DNA of 35,406 nt from Bacillota bacterium (GCA_023443315.1 JAEZVA010000082.1:1-35406), one strand, 5' to 3'; positions 9,401 to 17,792 are shown, counted from the first letter of the stretch. Notes: generated by a model not told the origin, from the letters alone. Numbers and translations: made by a program.

Positions 9401-11559
9401 TTGACCGACGCGCCCTTGAAGCTACTTGGGTAGTCTTCGAAAATCTCGTCTCTGCGGCTGATTTTACTTGTATCCACGCGGTTTGTGTACAGGGTAAGCT
9501 TCTTTTCAAAGCCGTTCTGCTCCCGCTTGGTGGTCAGCATGATGTCGCGGGGGAATATCACCGCTGACGGCGATAGGTAGTACTGCTGGTCCTCCAGCCC
9601 CGTGGAGGACAGGTAGGCGGTCAGGGTATAGGGCATCCAGGAGGTCTGGTCGTCAAAGAAATGCCCGTCTTCATTGACGCGCAGCGTCGCCTTGCCCAAC
9701 GAATCGGTTACAAGGGAGTGCGGTTTTTCGTTAAGCGTTGTCTCAAACGTCATGCCCGGTACGGGGGTTCCGTTATAAAACTGCGCGCCTACTAAGTAGT
9801 CCACCGTGTCGTCGGCGGTGTAAAACTCCTTGCCGCTTAATGCGGAGAACTGGTAGACCGGCTTTTCGTACTCATATACGTTGATGGAGTTTGAGCAGTA
9901 CTCCGTTTCCTCCTCATCCATCAGTATCAGCTGGTAATAATCGGTGGATAGCGACTCGTACGAAATCTCTGCCGTAAAGCTGCCGTTGGGCAGTAAGGTG
10001 ACGGGCGCCTCGACAATTGTTTCCTGCACATATTCGTCTCCCAACCAGCTTCCGGTGGTCAGGTGCAGGGTGAGTGCCTTGGGCAGCACCGCGCCGTCGG
10101 CACGCGGGGCAAGCCTGCCCCACAGCTTTACCGTATCGGTGGGCAGGTACAGCTCGCGGTCCTTGAACAAAAACGAGTAGTACAGCTCGTTGATATTCGG
10201 TTCCTGATCTGCCGAAAGCGGGATTCGTTCTACATATTCGTTCTCGGCGTCCACCTTGGCAAACAGGTAGCCCACCTCTTTGTCGCCGGTGGCAAACTGC
10301 GCAATGCCGGAGGAATCGGTGACGGCGGTCAGCGCGGGCGCGGCGGAGCCTGCCTCGAGCAGCCCGACGTTTGCGCCCTTTATGACAGAGCCACTTTGTG
10401 CGTCATTAAGCCAAGCGAGCGTCTGCCCGTTTACCGACTGCGTGTATACCGACACGTTGCTTATCTGCAACAGCTTTTGTACCGTGTACTCATTGCCGCC
10501 AAAGTCCTTTGTTGTGACGGTTACCGCATAAAAGCCCTTGGGCAGCGCCTCGGGGAACACCACATAGCCGTAGCTCCAATCATAATCGAGGAACTGAGTG
10601 GTAAACGAAACGTAGTGGTCCAGTGCGTCCTCGCTGCAGCGGTATTCGTCCCCGTCACCGCCGCTTTTAATAAACTCATCGCGCCCCGTGAGCGCCTGCA
10701 TGTATGCCTCGCTGCCGCTAAAACGGGACACCGACACCGAAACATCCGTCCTGATAGGAAGCGAGCCGTCGTCGTTCTTGTTCACGCCCAGACGGATGAC
10801 GGGGGTATCGTCCTGCAAAAAGGTTTCGCTGTACTCGCTGTACAGGTAAACCGGCATGCTGCCACGATTATATTCACCGTAGCCGGGGTCGGTGGTGGTA
10901 AACGACAGGCGGTAGTCCTCCGCCAAAATGTCGCCCAGCGGGCTTTTAAGCCCCTTCTTAACCGTGACCGTGTAGCGGGTGTTCGGTCTATAGCCGGAGT
11001 TCGGGTAAACAACAACGGTGCGCCCGCGGTTCTCTACCTTGTAATCCAGCGTCGGGCTAACCTCTATGTAGTCTGCAAGCTCCACCCCCGGGTGGGAGAA
11101 GCCCAGCTCGATGCCCGCATAGGTCCAAACGTCCGCCGCGTCGGGCGACGGGCTGCTGGACACCACCTCAAACGGACGCCTGCTTTGCACCGCCCAGGTG
11201 CGCGAAAGCCCCCCCGCCTCGGTAAAGGTAAACGCGTACACCGTGTTTGGTGCAAGCGGTTCGGCAGGCTTTAAGAAAAAGCCGTCGTCGGTGGCGGAGA
11301 TGTCGTACGGTACGGCAGGCTCTACCGTAAGCCCCTTTTCAAGCTCGCGCTTTGACAGCCTGCTCTGCGAGCGGATGTAAAACCCCGAGTCGTACGCAAC
11401 CCCCGCGTCGTCCTCGTTCTGCGGCGTGATGCTCATGCCCGAGATGATGGTGGGCTGCGCCTCGCCCGATTGAGCCGCACAGCCCGAAAAGGCGGCAAGC
11501 AAAAATGCCACACACAAAATAAGCGCCATAACCCGAGTAACAAATCCAAAACGAGTCAT
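6439..11559 (-). CDS. Alpha-2-macroglobulin-like giant lipoprotein lacking the thioester Cys
   Basis: 1706 residues, a secreted lipoprotein (hydrophobic signal, lipobox FSGC, Cys27). After the signal come two Ig-like 'big' domains (~45-225), then a run of macroglobulin-type beta domains; residues ~905-1005 hold a typical block (DKKQYKPGDTVQLAITA..; VVDEALFSV). A glycine-rich spacer follows at ~1013-1032, in the place of the bait region. Next is the conserved A2M segment (LPDNLTSWRITSAAVTD, LPLFVSPVYNTTYIEGDSV) and a helical toroid domain (~1225-1490). At the thioester position, where A2M proteins carry YGCxEQ, this protein reads YGERADQ (1240-1246). The covalent trap is therefore absent, as in some bacterial thioester-less A2Ms. 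A C-terminal receptor-like domain closes the chain. Presumed role: protease trapping or envelope scaffolding. The ribosome binding site of the chosen ATG is weak. Confidence 0.85.
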   Translation of the reverse strand: MTRFGFVTRVMALILCVAFLLAAFSGCAAQSGEAQPTIISGMSITPQNEDDAGVAYDSGFYIRSQSRLSKRELEKGLTVEPAVPYDISATDDGFFLKPAEPLAPNTVYAFTFTEAGGLSRTWAVQSRRPFEVVSSSPSPDAADVWTYAGIELGFSHPGVELADYIEVSPTLDYKVENRGRTVVVYPNSGYRPNTRYTVTVKKGLKSPLGDILAEDYRLSFTTTDPGYGEYNRGSMPVYLYSEYSETFLQDDTPVIRLGVNKNDDGSLPIRTDVSVSVSRFSGSEAYMQALTGRDEFIKSGGDGDEYRCSEDALDHYVSFTTQFLDYDWSYGYVVFPEALPKGFYAVTVTTKDFGGNEYTVQKLLQISNVSVYTQSVNGQTLAWLNDAQSGSVIKGANVGLLEAGSAAPALTAVTDSSGIAQFATGDKEVGYLFAKVDAENEYVERIPLSADQEPNINELYYSFLFKDRELYLPTDTVKLWGRLAPRADGAVLPKALTLHLTTGSWLGDEYVQETIVEAPVTLLPNGSFTAEISYESLSTDYYQLILMDEEETEYCSNSINVYEYEKPVYQFSALSGKEFYTADDTVDYLVGAQFYNGTPVPGMTFETTLNEKPHSLVTDSLGKATLRVNEDGHFFDDQTSWMPYTLTAYLSSTGLEDQQYYLSPSAVIFPRDIMLTTKREQNGFEKKLTLYTNRVDTSKISRRDEIFEDYPSSFKGASVNIPVDVAVYRVDYLKEQYASYYNPVDKRTVPVYNYTRKETLTKRYTVSTVNGTAVLSDLPNPTNNEQFYRIELTYKDTKGRTVVDTEYYGYYEELYQTSELKSYRFANDKKTQYKGLMPYWYNPYGGYEASYALGETVRISLLENAAPVTGGTMLYTLVQDGIEKSGVSDTASISFTQSEQYLPNLTVVGAYFDGRHIYPVDSCRVTFDTAERAVKLSAVPDKKQYKPGDTVQLAITAADRSGKPVAADIAISVVDEALFSVSDQSIDPLSTLYQSVFSYNITSFASYNQYNFNRGGEGGKGGGDGGPPTGGGDIDKRDNFLDTAAFAVAKTDQTGKASVSFTLPDNLTSWRITSAAVTDNLYAGANVTNITTTLPLFVSPVYNTTYIEGDSVAFNLRAYGENTTSGEDINYSVTVTGKKNQKETKTLTLPSGTTTASFDFGMLAAGDYKVLFAAQSGKHSDGAEFSFTVKQSALEMPITRAVTPSEVSSIGALKYPVWLGFYDSQYGEYIKTLESLAAQYGERADQRTAATVATALLKEYADDDALTIYELPETDFADYQQSQGGVRVYSYDYPSVQLTARMAAAAPHLYNTETMVSYLNKYIERTWYDQSQVCAALMGLAALKQPVLTDAKAMLKRADSLSDIDILNLCLALAYLGDTDGAVMAYNTHIAPYLVTGEYWSYFYTALTTSETIYTEDGTVMEQGFGKGDSAASPTTRMGANLQHTALILLLSQQTGCADTEALLRYVRENSSFDVSTLPEQTAFITHFVPTHTNTAVVRFNRGLLPTTLELKKGGIQYVPFNKNQLVKANITTNGDVGITAMYTGLPDTLSSSPSSEIAVTKSITRLDGGAVRLGETAKITLTVTLGDNAPTGRYDLSDWIPSALRFQNISYDSAYSWGGVWLDSREGQRLTMRFYHDGSQTQDISGTPTIANTYTITYYARCVTEGDSAVDRTYAIHTASSAVNYTPKGTLTTKDGAKPLTLSSK

Positions 11560-11685
11560 CCTGTTATCACCATACCCCTCTGTTATGTCGGCGAAAAACG
11601 CGTTACGGCGTGTCTCTCGTCAGTTGCACAATGAACCATATGTGTAGTGCCATACAATGGGCGATTTACTGCAAATTAATAACAA

Positions 11686-11716
11686 TAAAAAAGGGGGAAG
11701 AAATAATAATCCCCCC
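11686..11716 (-). terminator. Terminator of the WG-repeat gene
   Basis: On the minus strand, GGGGGA / TCCCCC arms (+ coordinates 11711-11716 with ~11693-11698) are followed by TTTTTTATTG. It begins right after the stop codon, separating this gene from the A2M unit downstream. Confidence 0.75.
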
Positions 11717-11717
11717 A

Positions 11718-13508
11718 TTACGGCTGCTGTGTAATCACCGCAAGGTAGCCCCACATGCCCGACTCCTTTACCGCGATGCGGCTTTGGGAGCAGATGCCCC
11801 CATCCTCAAACCGCGCGTCGCACAGGTACTGCCCCGCAGCATTGATGTAAGAAGTAGCGCCGCTTGTGTGGGTAACCCGCGCCACCCCCTCGGTAAAGGC
11901 ATCCGCCTGCAAGAACTGCGGTGGGATGCGCACCTTACCTGCTCGGTCTAGGTACCCCCACAGCCCGTTTTGATAGAACGCACACAGCCCCTCGGAGTAA
12001 TCGCCGAGCTGCGAAAAGCGGCAGGGCACGACTATTTCCCCCAAAGGGTTTATTACGCCGTACAGCCCGTCTAAGAGCACAACAGCAAGCCCGTCACGAA
12101 AGCCCCGCGCGTCCTGCCATACCCCGTCGCCAATCTGCCAGCCCATCGGGTTAATAAACAGGGTGCTCTCGTCTGTCTTTACGCGGGCAACCCCGTCTGT
12201 AAAACCATACGCTTCGTGGTACTGCGGCGCGAGAACGGTTCGCCCTGCGGCGTCGATATAGCCCCACTTAGCACCCACCTTTACGGCGGCAAGCCCGCCC
12301 CCAAAGGGCAAAGCCTCGTCGTAGGCGGGCGCGATTGCCCACTCGCCCGTGCGGTTTAAATAGCCCCATTTTGCGCCCAGCCGCGCGGCGGCAAGCGAGC
12401 CGGAGAACGGCAAAAGCTCGTCGACCCCTTCGCTAAGCACTGCCCCGCCCGATGTAATAACAACCCACATGCCGCCCATCTTCGCCCCGGCGCGCCCCTC
12501 GACGACCGGCGTGACCGCCTCGTACTGCGGCGGGATGCGCTCGCTACCCTGTGCATCCACAAAGCCCCATAAGCCACCGCGCTTTGCGGCACAAAGGGAA
12601 TCGGAAAAACCCGAAAGCTCGTCGTAAACAGGCGGTATCACCCACGCGCCCGTATGGTCAATGCCGCCCCACAGCCCGTTTTGCCGCACCAGGGCAAGCC
12701 CGTTATCGAACGCGCGCGCGTCCTCATACAGAGCGGAAAGTGCTGTTATCGTATCCTCCGCAAGCCCGGAGGGCAATACGTCGCCTGCGGCATCCTGCGG
12801 CTGTTGTGTCGGACCGCCGCTTGCAGGGGGGGTATATGCACCAAAGGTGTATTCGGTTACAATCGTTCGCAATCGGTCATCGAGTGTATTCTCATAGCCC
12901 GATTGCGCGGCGGCAAACGCCTTTGCGTCCTCACCCAGCGACTGATGAGCGGTAACCAGCTGAAAATAGACCTCGGGGTTGTCGGCGTCAAGTATCACAA
13001 GCCGCTCGAGGGTCGTTACCGCGCCCTCGTAGTTGTGCGCGATAACGGCGTTCGTGGCATAGCGCAGCAGGTACGCGGGGTCGTCAGTCAGGCGGTTAGC
13101 AAAAAGCGCACAGCCAAGGATTGTTATCGCCGTCAAAGCCGCAATAAGCCGACAGGCGCGCGACGCGTCTTGGTTTATTACCATACAGGGACCCGAAAGG
13201 GTAAGCAGGTCACTTACGGTAATCGGATCGGGTGTTCGCGTTGGCGGCTGCACCAAAATAGGGTCGCGGTCTTCTAGGTACGCGCATTCCTCCTCCCACA
13301 GCTGCTCAGGGCTAATATCCTCGGTGAGTAGGGGGGGATAATCGCGCACCACCACATCGGCAGCGCTGACGCGTATGACCTCGTCCTGCTTCGGGGTACG
13401 GTTGCGCCGTGCGCCTAATGTGTGCGCAGGGGCATTATTTGCGCCGCATTTTGGGCATAAGGTGTCGGTTTTACGCAGACTGGTGCCGCATTGCCTGCAG
13501 CCTTTCAT
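11718..13508 (-). CDS. Zinc-ribbon / transmembrane / WG-repeat protein
   Basis: 596 residues. It begins with a zinc ribbon, CxxC (4,7) - 10 residues - CxxC (18,21). Next come a charged linker, a membrane segment around residues 138-160 (IAALTAITILGCALFANRL), a TPR-like helical stretch (YEGAVTTLERLVILDADNPEVYFQL), and from ~245 to the end about eight WG beta-repeats (units such as NGLWGGIDHTG, KWGYIDAAG, GLWGYLDRAGKVRIPPQF). WG repeats are thought to serve binding in the envelope; no catalytic site is seen. With the ribbon inside and repeats outside, it could link cytoplasm and cell surface, which is inference. The ATG at 13508 has AAGGGGG upstream; an extended frame to 13592 lacks one. Confidence 0.8.
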   Translation of the reverse strand: MKGCRQCGTSLRKTDTLCPKCGANNAPAHTLGARRNRTPKQDEVIRVSAADVVVRDYPPLLTEDISPEQLWEEECAYLEDRDPILVQPPTRTPDPITVSDLLTLSGPCMVINQDASRACRLIAALTAITILGCALFANRLTDDPAYLLRYATNAVIAHNYEGAVTTLERLVILDADNPEVYFQLVTAHQSLGEDAKAFAAAQSGYENTLDDRLRTIVTEYTFGAYTPPASGGPTQQPQDAAGDVLPSGLAEDTITALSALYEDARAFDNGLALVRQNGLWGGIDHTGAWVIPPVYDELSGFSDSLCAAKRGGLWGFVDAQGSERIPPQYEAVTPVVEGRAGAKMGGMWVVITSGGAVLSEGVDELLPFSGSLAAARLGAKWGYLNRTGEWAIAPAYDEALPFGGGLAAVKVGAKWGYIDAAGRTVLAPQYHEAYGFTDGVARVKTDESTLFINPMGWQIGDGVWQDARGFRDGLAVVLLDGLYGVINPLGEIVVPCRFSQLGDYSEGLCAFYQNGLWGYLDRAGKVRIPPQFLQADAFTEGVARVTHTSGATSYINAAGQYLCDARFEDGGICSQSRIAVKESGMWGYLAVITQQP

Positions 13509-13623
13509 CCGTCCTACCCCCTTTTGCATCCTTTTTTGCCGAGACAGAATACCGCTTTGCGCGGCAAACCAGTAGAATGCGATAGATATCACATTCGGCT
13601 ACTGATGATGTCGCTTTGCGGCT

Positions 13624-13632
13624 ATTATACCA
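13624..13632 (-). promoter_or_regulatory. Extended -10 promoter of the WG-repeat gene
   Basis: On the minus strand TGGTATAAT gives a consensus -10 with a TGn extension. No good -35 is seen 17 bp upstream (TGTCCA). Predicted start near 13617, ~110 nt before the ATG. Confidence 0.5.
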
Positions 13633-13666
13633 CAACAACTAAAAAATGGACAGGATGCTGCCGCGG

Positions 13667-14920
13667 CTAATCCTCAATCAGGTACGCGGGGCGGTAGTAG
13701 CGGGTGCTTGTGTTTACAAGGTCGGAGTAATACACATAGCAGTTGGGTGAATTCTGCGCAAGCATCAGGGTGTTGCTGTCTACCACGATAAGGCTGTGGT
13801 GGTATTCCTCGTCCTCCCCCTCCTCGGGCTGCTGTGAGCAAAGCTGTACGATATCCCCCTCGGTTAACTGCGACGCACCTGTGAGCACATTGCCGTGAAG
13901 ACCCGCAGACGAGAGGCTTCGCTCGCGTGTTACATAGCCCCAGAAATGCCCGACGTTCTCCCACGCGGGCGAGCCCCCGCCGCCGCCCGCAAACCAGCTG
14001 CTCGTCATATTGTCGTATGCAGTGATGCTCGCCTGCCCGCCGCCCGAAAAGCCCGACCACACGCACTGGGAGATAAAGTTCTGGCAGTTGCCCATCCAGT
14101 CGCCAATGGCATAAAAGCCGGGGTTGTTTGTTACGATGTGCGTCTTCGCATACGCGGCGACGCGAACGCCGTTGTAGACGGCGGCTTTTGCCGGCGGTGC
14201 GGGTGGCTCGGTCTCTGCCCCTGCCCCAAACTCTTTTGCCAGCGCGTCGCGCATCTGCTGCTCGTCCACAAGCGTAAGCGTCTGCCCCAGCTCAAAGCGG
14301 CGGATAGAGCCGGGGTAGTAGTGAAACACAATCTTCCACACGCCGTTTATCTCAAACAGCACAAAGGTGTGCTGGGCGCCCAGTGCCAGCATAGGAGGGT
14401 AGCACGCGTCGTCCTGCCCGGTAACGCGCAGGTGTAAAAGCACCGCAGAATCGCTTGTGTCAGAGCCACTCGACGAGCCCGTCTGCCAGCGGCGCATTCG
14501 GTCGTCCTCCGGCTCATCCTCAAAGGTGACGGTGTAGGGCAGCTGCTCGGTCGCAACATAGCAGTAGTTTTGCTCGGCAATCAGCCTGCGGCGCAGAATC
14601 AGCGTTTGTAGCCAAACCTCGGCGTTCTTTATCCCCCGCCTTGAGATGTCGGCAATCGCGCTCAAATCGGTATACGACAGGGTAGCATACGACCTGTACT
14701 GCTGCTCAAAATAGGCTTCCACTGTCTCCTCGGGCGTGAGTGGGTAGGGCGGCTCGTACCGTGCCACTGTTTCTTCCTCTGCCAAAGCAGGCACAGCTTG
14801 CTGTGACGAAGAGCTTTGGCTAGGTGCGTCGAGAGTGGGTTTGTCGGCAGTACGGTCGCAGGAGAACAGGATAAGGGCGGCAAGGGTACACAGGATGGCA
14901 GCGCTAAAAACCCGTTGCAT
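13667..14920 (-). CDS. Amidase-domain (Amidase_6) lipoprotein
   Basis: 417 residues. The signal sequence ends in lipobox LFSC (Cys21), followed by a Ser/Gln-rich linker. The middle (~60-240) is an uncharacterised module of the NTF2-like kind (TPEETVEAYFEQQY; FEINGVWKIVFHYYPG). The C-terminal ~150 residues match the putative amidase domain common in Firmicutes, related to NlpC/P60 and CHAP Cys-peptidases: nucleophile Cys279 in GDWMGNCQNFISQCVW, SPAWENVGHFWGY, an LTEGDIVQL segment, and His374/375 in YHHSLIV. Such enzymes probably cut cell-wall peptides. The ATG at 14920 is chosen for its AAGGAG 7 nt upstream; the longer frame to 14956 has none. It stands alone upstream of the WG gene. Confidence 0.83.
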   Translation of the reverse strand: MQRVFSAAILCTLAALILFSCDRTADKPTLDAPSQSSSSQQAVPALAEEETVARYEPPYPLTPEETVEAYFEQQYRSYATLSYTDLSAIADISRRGIKNAEVWLQTLILRRRLIAEQNYCYVATEQLPYTVTFEDEPEDDRMRRWQTGSSSGSDTSDSAVLLHLRVTGQDDACYPPMLALGAQHTFVLFEINGVWKIVFHYYPGSIRRFELGQTLTLVDEQQMRDALAKEFGAGAETEPPAPPAKAAVYNGVRVAAYAKTHIVTNNPGFYAIGDWMGNCQNFISQCVWSGFSGGGQASITAYDNMTSSWFAGGGGGSPAWENVGHFWGYVTRERSLSSAGLHGNVLTGASQLTEGDIVQLCSQQPEEGEDEEYHHSLIVVDSNTLMLAQNSPNCYVYYSDLVNTSTRYYRPAYLIED

Positions 14921-15177
14921 GGCACGGCTCCTTTTTTCACAAATATGCAGGCTCATTTTTGCTGTGGTTTACTCTATCGCCAGTATATTCGGTGTGACGT
15001 GTTATATATGATGTGTGACAAGTCGTTTGATATAGCAACGCAAAAGAAGTTAAATAAATGTTTTATAATGGGATAATATGTGCGTTTTTGGATGTTAATA
15101 GAAATAGTTCTTGATTTCACTCGGGATTTCAAGTAATGTTAAAAGGGAAGAAATTTCACTAAACGGGCGGTGACAAA

Positions 15178-15771
15178 ATGCTTCGTCACTCGGGCACCAT
15201 ACGAATTGAGAGCGAACGGCTACTTCTACGCAGGTTTTGCCTGGAGGATGCGTCCGCTATGTACTACAACTGGACAAACGACCCGGAGGTAAGCTGTTTT
15301 ATGCGGTGGCAGCCCCACAAAACGGTGCGGGAAAGCCGCGACATGCTGCAAAAATGGGTGTCTCAGTACTCAAACCCTGCCTTTTATCAGTGGGGTATCG
15401 AGCAAAAGTCGGATGGGTCGCTGGTCGGCGCAATCGGGCTTTATACGGTAAACGAGGGCGATTTGTGCGCCGAGGTGGGCTACTGTGTCGGCAGCCGGTA
15501 TTGTGGGCAGGGCATTGCGACCGATGCTTTGAGCGCGGTGCTGTTCTTTGCGTTTGAGCGGGTGGGCTACAACCGCGTAGAGGCGTATCACGCCGCGGCA
15601 AACCCTGCGTCGGGTAGGGTGCTTGAAAAGGCGGGGATGCGCTACGAGGGCTTTGCACGGCAAAAGTACCGTTCCAACCGCGGGTTTGAAGACTGCCGCA
15701 TGTATGCCGTACTAAAGAGTGACTGCCCCGAGCAGACAAACACACAAAACGAGTTGCCGCTGCCGACTTGA
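15178..15771 (+). CDS. GNAT acetyltransferase, RimJ/RimL type
   Basis: 197 residues. The opening IESERLLLRRFCLEDASAMY is typical of the RimJ/RimL/RimI-like GNAT_3 subfamily, followed by WTNDPEV, the acetyl-CoA-binding motif RYCGQGIATDAL (107-118) and ANPASGRVLEKAGMRYEG. Such enzymes acetylate N-termini of ribosomal proteins or small amine substrates; the target here cannot be named. GGCGGTG precedes the ATG by about 5 nt. The 257 bp between it and the divergent amidase gene are AT-rich and likely hold both promoters; no clear hexamer pair was found. Confidence 0.88.
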   Translation: MLRHSGTIRIESERLLLRRFCLEDASAMYYNWTNDPEVSCFMRWQPHKTVRESRDMLQKWVSQYSNPAFYQWGIEQKSDGSLVGAIGLYTVNEGDLCAEVGYCVGSRYCGQGIATDALSAVLFFAFERVGYNRVEAYHAAANPASGRVLEKAGMRYEGFARQKYRSNRGFEDCRMYAVLKSDCPEQTNTQNELPLPT

Positions 15772-15811
15772 GCATCACAATACGGCAGGGCAGGAAGGCA
15801 GGAACACAACA

Positions 15812-16300
15812 ATGACCCTATACATAAGACAGAAGTTCTTTTCTATCGGAGATAAATTTAACATCACAGACCCAAACGGGGAGAATGTATTTGAGGTGCA
15901 GGGGCAGCTATTCTCCTTCGGTGCAAAGCTGCGGCTTTACGATATGCTCGGGCGCGAGCTATATTATGTGGAGCAGAAGGTATTTCGGTTTTTGCCCCAA
16001 TATTATATATACGAACAGGGTCGCCAGTGCGCGGTAATCAACAAGGAGTTTACCTTCTTTCGCCCGCGCCTGTCTGTCTCGAGTGCCTACGGCGATATCG
16101 CGATAGACGGTGATTTTTTCAGCATGAGCTTTTCAATCTACCTAAATGGTGGGCTGATTGGCTCAATCTCAAAAGAATGGCTGTCGTTTACCGACTTCTA
16201 TCGGCTCGACATCCCCGACGGGGCGAACGCCGCGTTTTTTTGTGCATTGGTTATTGCCATCGACAACTGTCTGCATGACGGCGATCGTTCGGGTAGATAA
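15812..16300 (+). CDS. LURP-one-related (YxjI-like) protein
   Basis: 162 residues, soluble, no signal peptide. MTLYIRQKFFSIGDKFNITDPNGENVFEVQGQ... followed by repeated beta-hairpins (LRLYDMLGRELYYVEQK, ISKEWLSFTDFYRLDI) fits the LURP-one/Tubby-like C-terminal fold, a 12-stranded barrel around one helix. The closing helix AAFFCALVIAIDNCLHD is also typical. Function in bacteria is unknown; a phospholipid-scramblase-like or ligand-binding role has been proposed for the fold. The start at 15812 has AGGA 8 nt upstream; an extension to 15719 would overlap the GNAT gene. The next gene starts 20 nt after it. Confidence 0.8.
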   Translation: MTLYIRQKFFSIGDKFNITDPNGENVFEVQGQLFSFGAKLRLYDMLGRELYYVEQKVFRFLPQYYIYEQGRQCAVINKEFTFFRPRLSVSSAYGDIAIDGDFFSMSFSIYLNGGLIGSISKEWLSFTDFYRLDIPDGANAAFFCALVIAIDNCLHDGDRSGR

Positions 16301-16320
16301 CGGCGAAAGGTGTGATTGCA

Positions 16321-17154
16321 TTGAGCAAGCTACGTTTTGCGGTGCTCGGGTATCCCCTTGAGCACACGCTTTCCCCTCAGCTGCATCGTCGGCTGTTTGC
16401 GCAAAGTGGGCTGGATGTGGAGTATGCTACACTGGCTTTTACACCCGACGAATTCTGCCGACGGGTCGATGAGCTGTTTACCCTAAACGGATTTAACATC
16501 ACCATGCCCTATAAGCAGCGCATCATCCCGTTTTTGGAGGGTGCTACCGGGGAGGCGTTGCGTTTTGGGTCGATTAACACCGTACTGGTGCATGGTCCGG
16601 GTAGGGCAATTGGTCACAACACCGATATTGCAGGGGTAATAAAAAGCTTTGAGATGCTGGGCGTGTCGTTTCGCTCCAAGGTATGTATAGCGGGAGCGGG
16701 GGCAACTGCCCGGATGATCGCAACCGAGGTGGTACGGCGGGGTGGACATGTGACCATTGCCGTGCGCCAAGGCTCGCTTGGCAAGGCACAGGCGCTTGCA
16801 AATGCGGTGCAGCGGCTCTCGGCGCAGCCGTGTACAGCCGTGTGCACACTAGACAGCCTGACCGAGCGGTATACCCTTTTGGTTAACGCCACCCCCTGCG
16901 GGATGTTCCCCGATGTAAACGGCTGCCCGTTCCCCGACCGTGCCATCGAACAGACGGACGCGGTGTTTGATTTAATCTACAACCCAGAAAACACCGTGCT
17001 GCTTACCAAGGCAAGGGGGCTTGGCAAGCCGGCACTTGGCGGGCTGCATATGCTTGCGTGGCAGGCGGCAGAAGCGCATGAGTTTTGGTACGGCGCGAAT
17101 TTTTCGATCGAGCAGGTCGAGGGAGTGGTTGACGAACTGCGGCAAATCTTGTAG
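16321..17154 (+). CDS. aroE: Shikimate dehydrogenase
   Basis: 277 residues. Catalyses NADPH-dependent reduction of 3-dehydroshikimate to shikimate, cytoplasmic. Family motifs are all present: shikimate-binding PLEHTLSPQLH (canonical Ser at the first position replaced by Thr), NITMPYK with catalytic Lys65, SINTV with Asn86, HNTDIAGV with Asp102, NADP-loop GAGATA (125-130), NATPCGM, DLIYNP and GLHMLAWQAAEA. I chose TTG 16321, 10 nt after AAAGG (16306-16310); GTG 16312 is an alternative but only 1 nt from the same ribosome binding site. Shikimate kinase follows 131 nt later, with tyrA and DAHP synthase nearby on the other strand. Confidence 0.93.
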   Translation: MSKLRFAVLGYPLEHTLSPQLHRRLFAQSGLDVEYATLAFTPDEFCRRVDELFTLNGFNITMPYKQRIIPFLEGATGEALRFGSINTVLVHGPGRAIGHNTDIAGVIKSFEMLGVSFRSKVCIAGAGATARMIATEVVRRGGHVTIAVRQGSLGKAQALANAVQRLSAQPCTAVCTLDSLTERYTLLVNATPCGMFPDVNGCPFPDRAIEQTDAVFDLIYNPENTVLLTKARGLGKPALGGLHMLAWQAAEAHEFWYGANFSIEQVEGVVDELRQIL

Positions 17155-17285
17155 AATAATAGGTGCTGTTAATATTTATGTAAAATATCTGTGCCGAAAA
17201 ACCGCATAACGCATACCGCGTATGGGGTGGGTCTTGCTGATATTTGATTGTAACAGGTTTATTATTTTAAAAGGACGTGCGCCGT

Positions 17286-17792
17286 GTGAAGTACAACCGT
17301 ATCCTGCTCACCGGGTTTATGGGCAGCGGCAAAAGCACCATTGGACGCGCAGTATCCGTCCGGCTCGGCTGCCCGTTTGTGGACACCGATGCGTTAATTG
17401 AAGAAAACGAAGGCATGAGCATCTCCGAACTGTTTGCACAGCGTGGCGAGGCATACTTTCGTACCCAAGAGCACCGCTTGACCTATGAACTTACGAAACG
17501 CAACAACCTGGTTGTATCGAGTGGCGGCGGCTTTATTTTAACCAACGCGGTATACCAGCTTGCGGCTGCTAACTTCACCATCGTATTTGTTGATGCACCA
17601 TTTGAACTGTGCCTTACGCGCATCAAGCAGGACGACACCCGTCCACTTGCAAAAGGCAAAAGCGACAAGGAGCTGCGCGCGCTGTACAATGCGCGCAAAA
17701 GCATCTACCAGGTGCGGTGCGATTTTTCGGTGGATGGCTCAAAAACCATGCTGTCGGACATCGTTAATGATATCATAGCGGGAGTACGCTGA
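17286..17792 (+). CDS. aroK: Shikimate kinase
   Basis: 168 residues. Phosphorylates shikimate at O3 with ATP. Shows the P-loop GFMGSGKST (10-18), shikimate-binding Asp33/Asp35 in FVDTDALIEE, Arg59 in AYFRTQE, the glycine triplet in SSGGGF, the lid arginine in DDTRPL and YNARKSIYQ near the C-terminus. Length is usual for AroK. Two GTG starts are possible; 17286 lies ~10 nt from AAAAGGA, whereas 17277 would be only ~2 nt away. It follows aroE and is closed by a strong terminator. Confidence 0.93.
   Translation: MKYNRILLTGFMGSGKSTIGRAVSVRLGCPFVDTDALIEENEGMSISELFAQRGEAYFRTQEHRLTYELTKRNNLVVSSGGGFILTNAVYQLAAANFTIVFVDAPFELCLTRIKQDDTRPLAKGKSDKELRALYNARKSIYQVRCDFSVDGSKTMLSDIVNDIIAGVR

Noticed and set aside
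10063..11274. 403-codon plus-strand open frame opposite the A2M-like gene
   Set aside because: It is the shadow of a GC-rich gene in another frame: no ribosome binding site, no recognisable domain, and the minus-strand frame is the A2M-like protein.
13509..13592. N-terminal extension of the WG-repeat protein
   Set aside because: No ribosome binding site for the earlier start, whereas AAGGGGG sits before ATG 13508, which begins the zinc ribbon.
16312..16320. GTG start for aroE
   Set aside because: It lies 1 nt from AAAGG; the TTG at 16321 has normal spacing and gives canonical Lys65/Asn86/Asp102 numbering.
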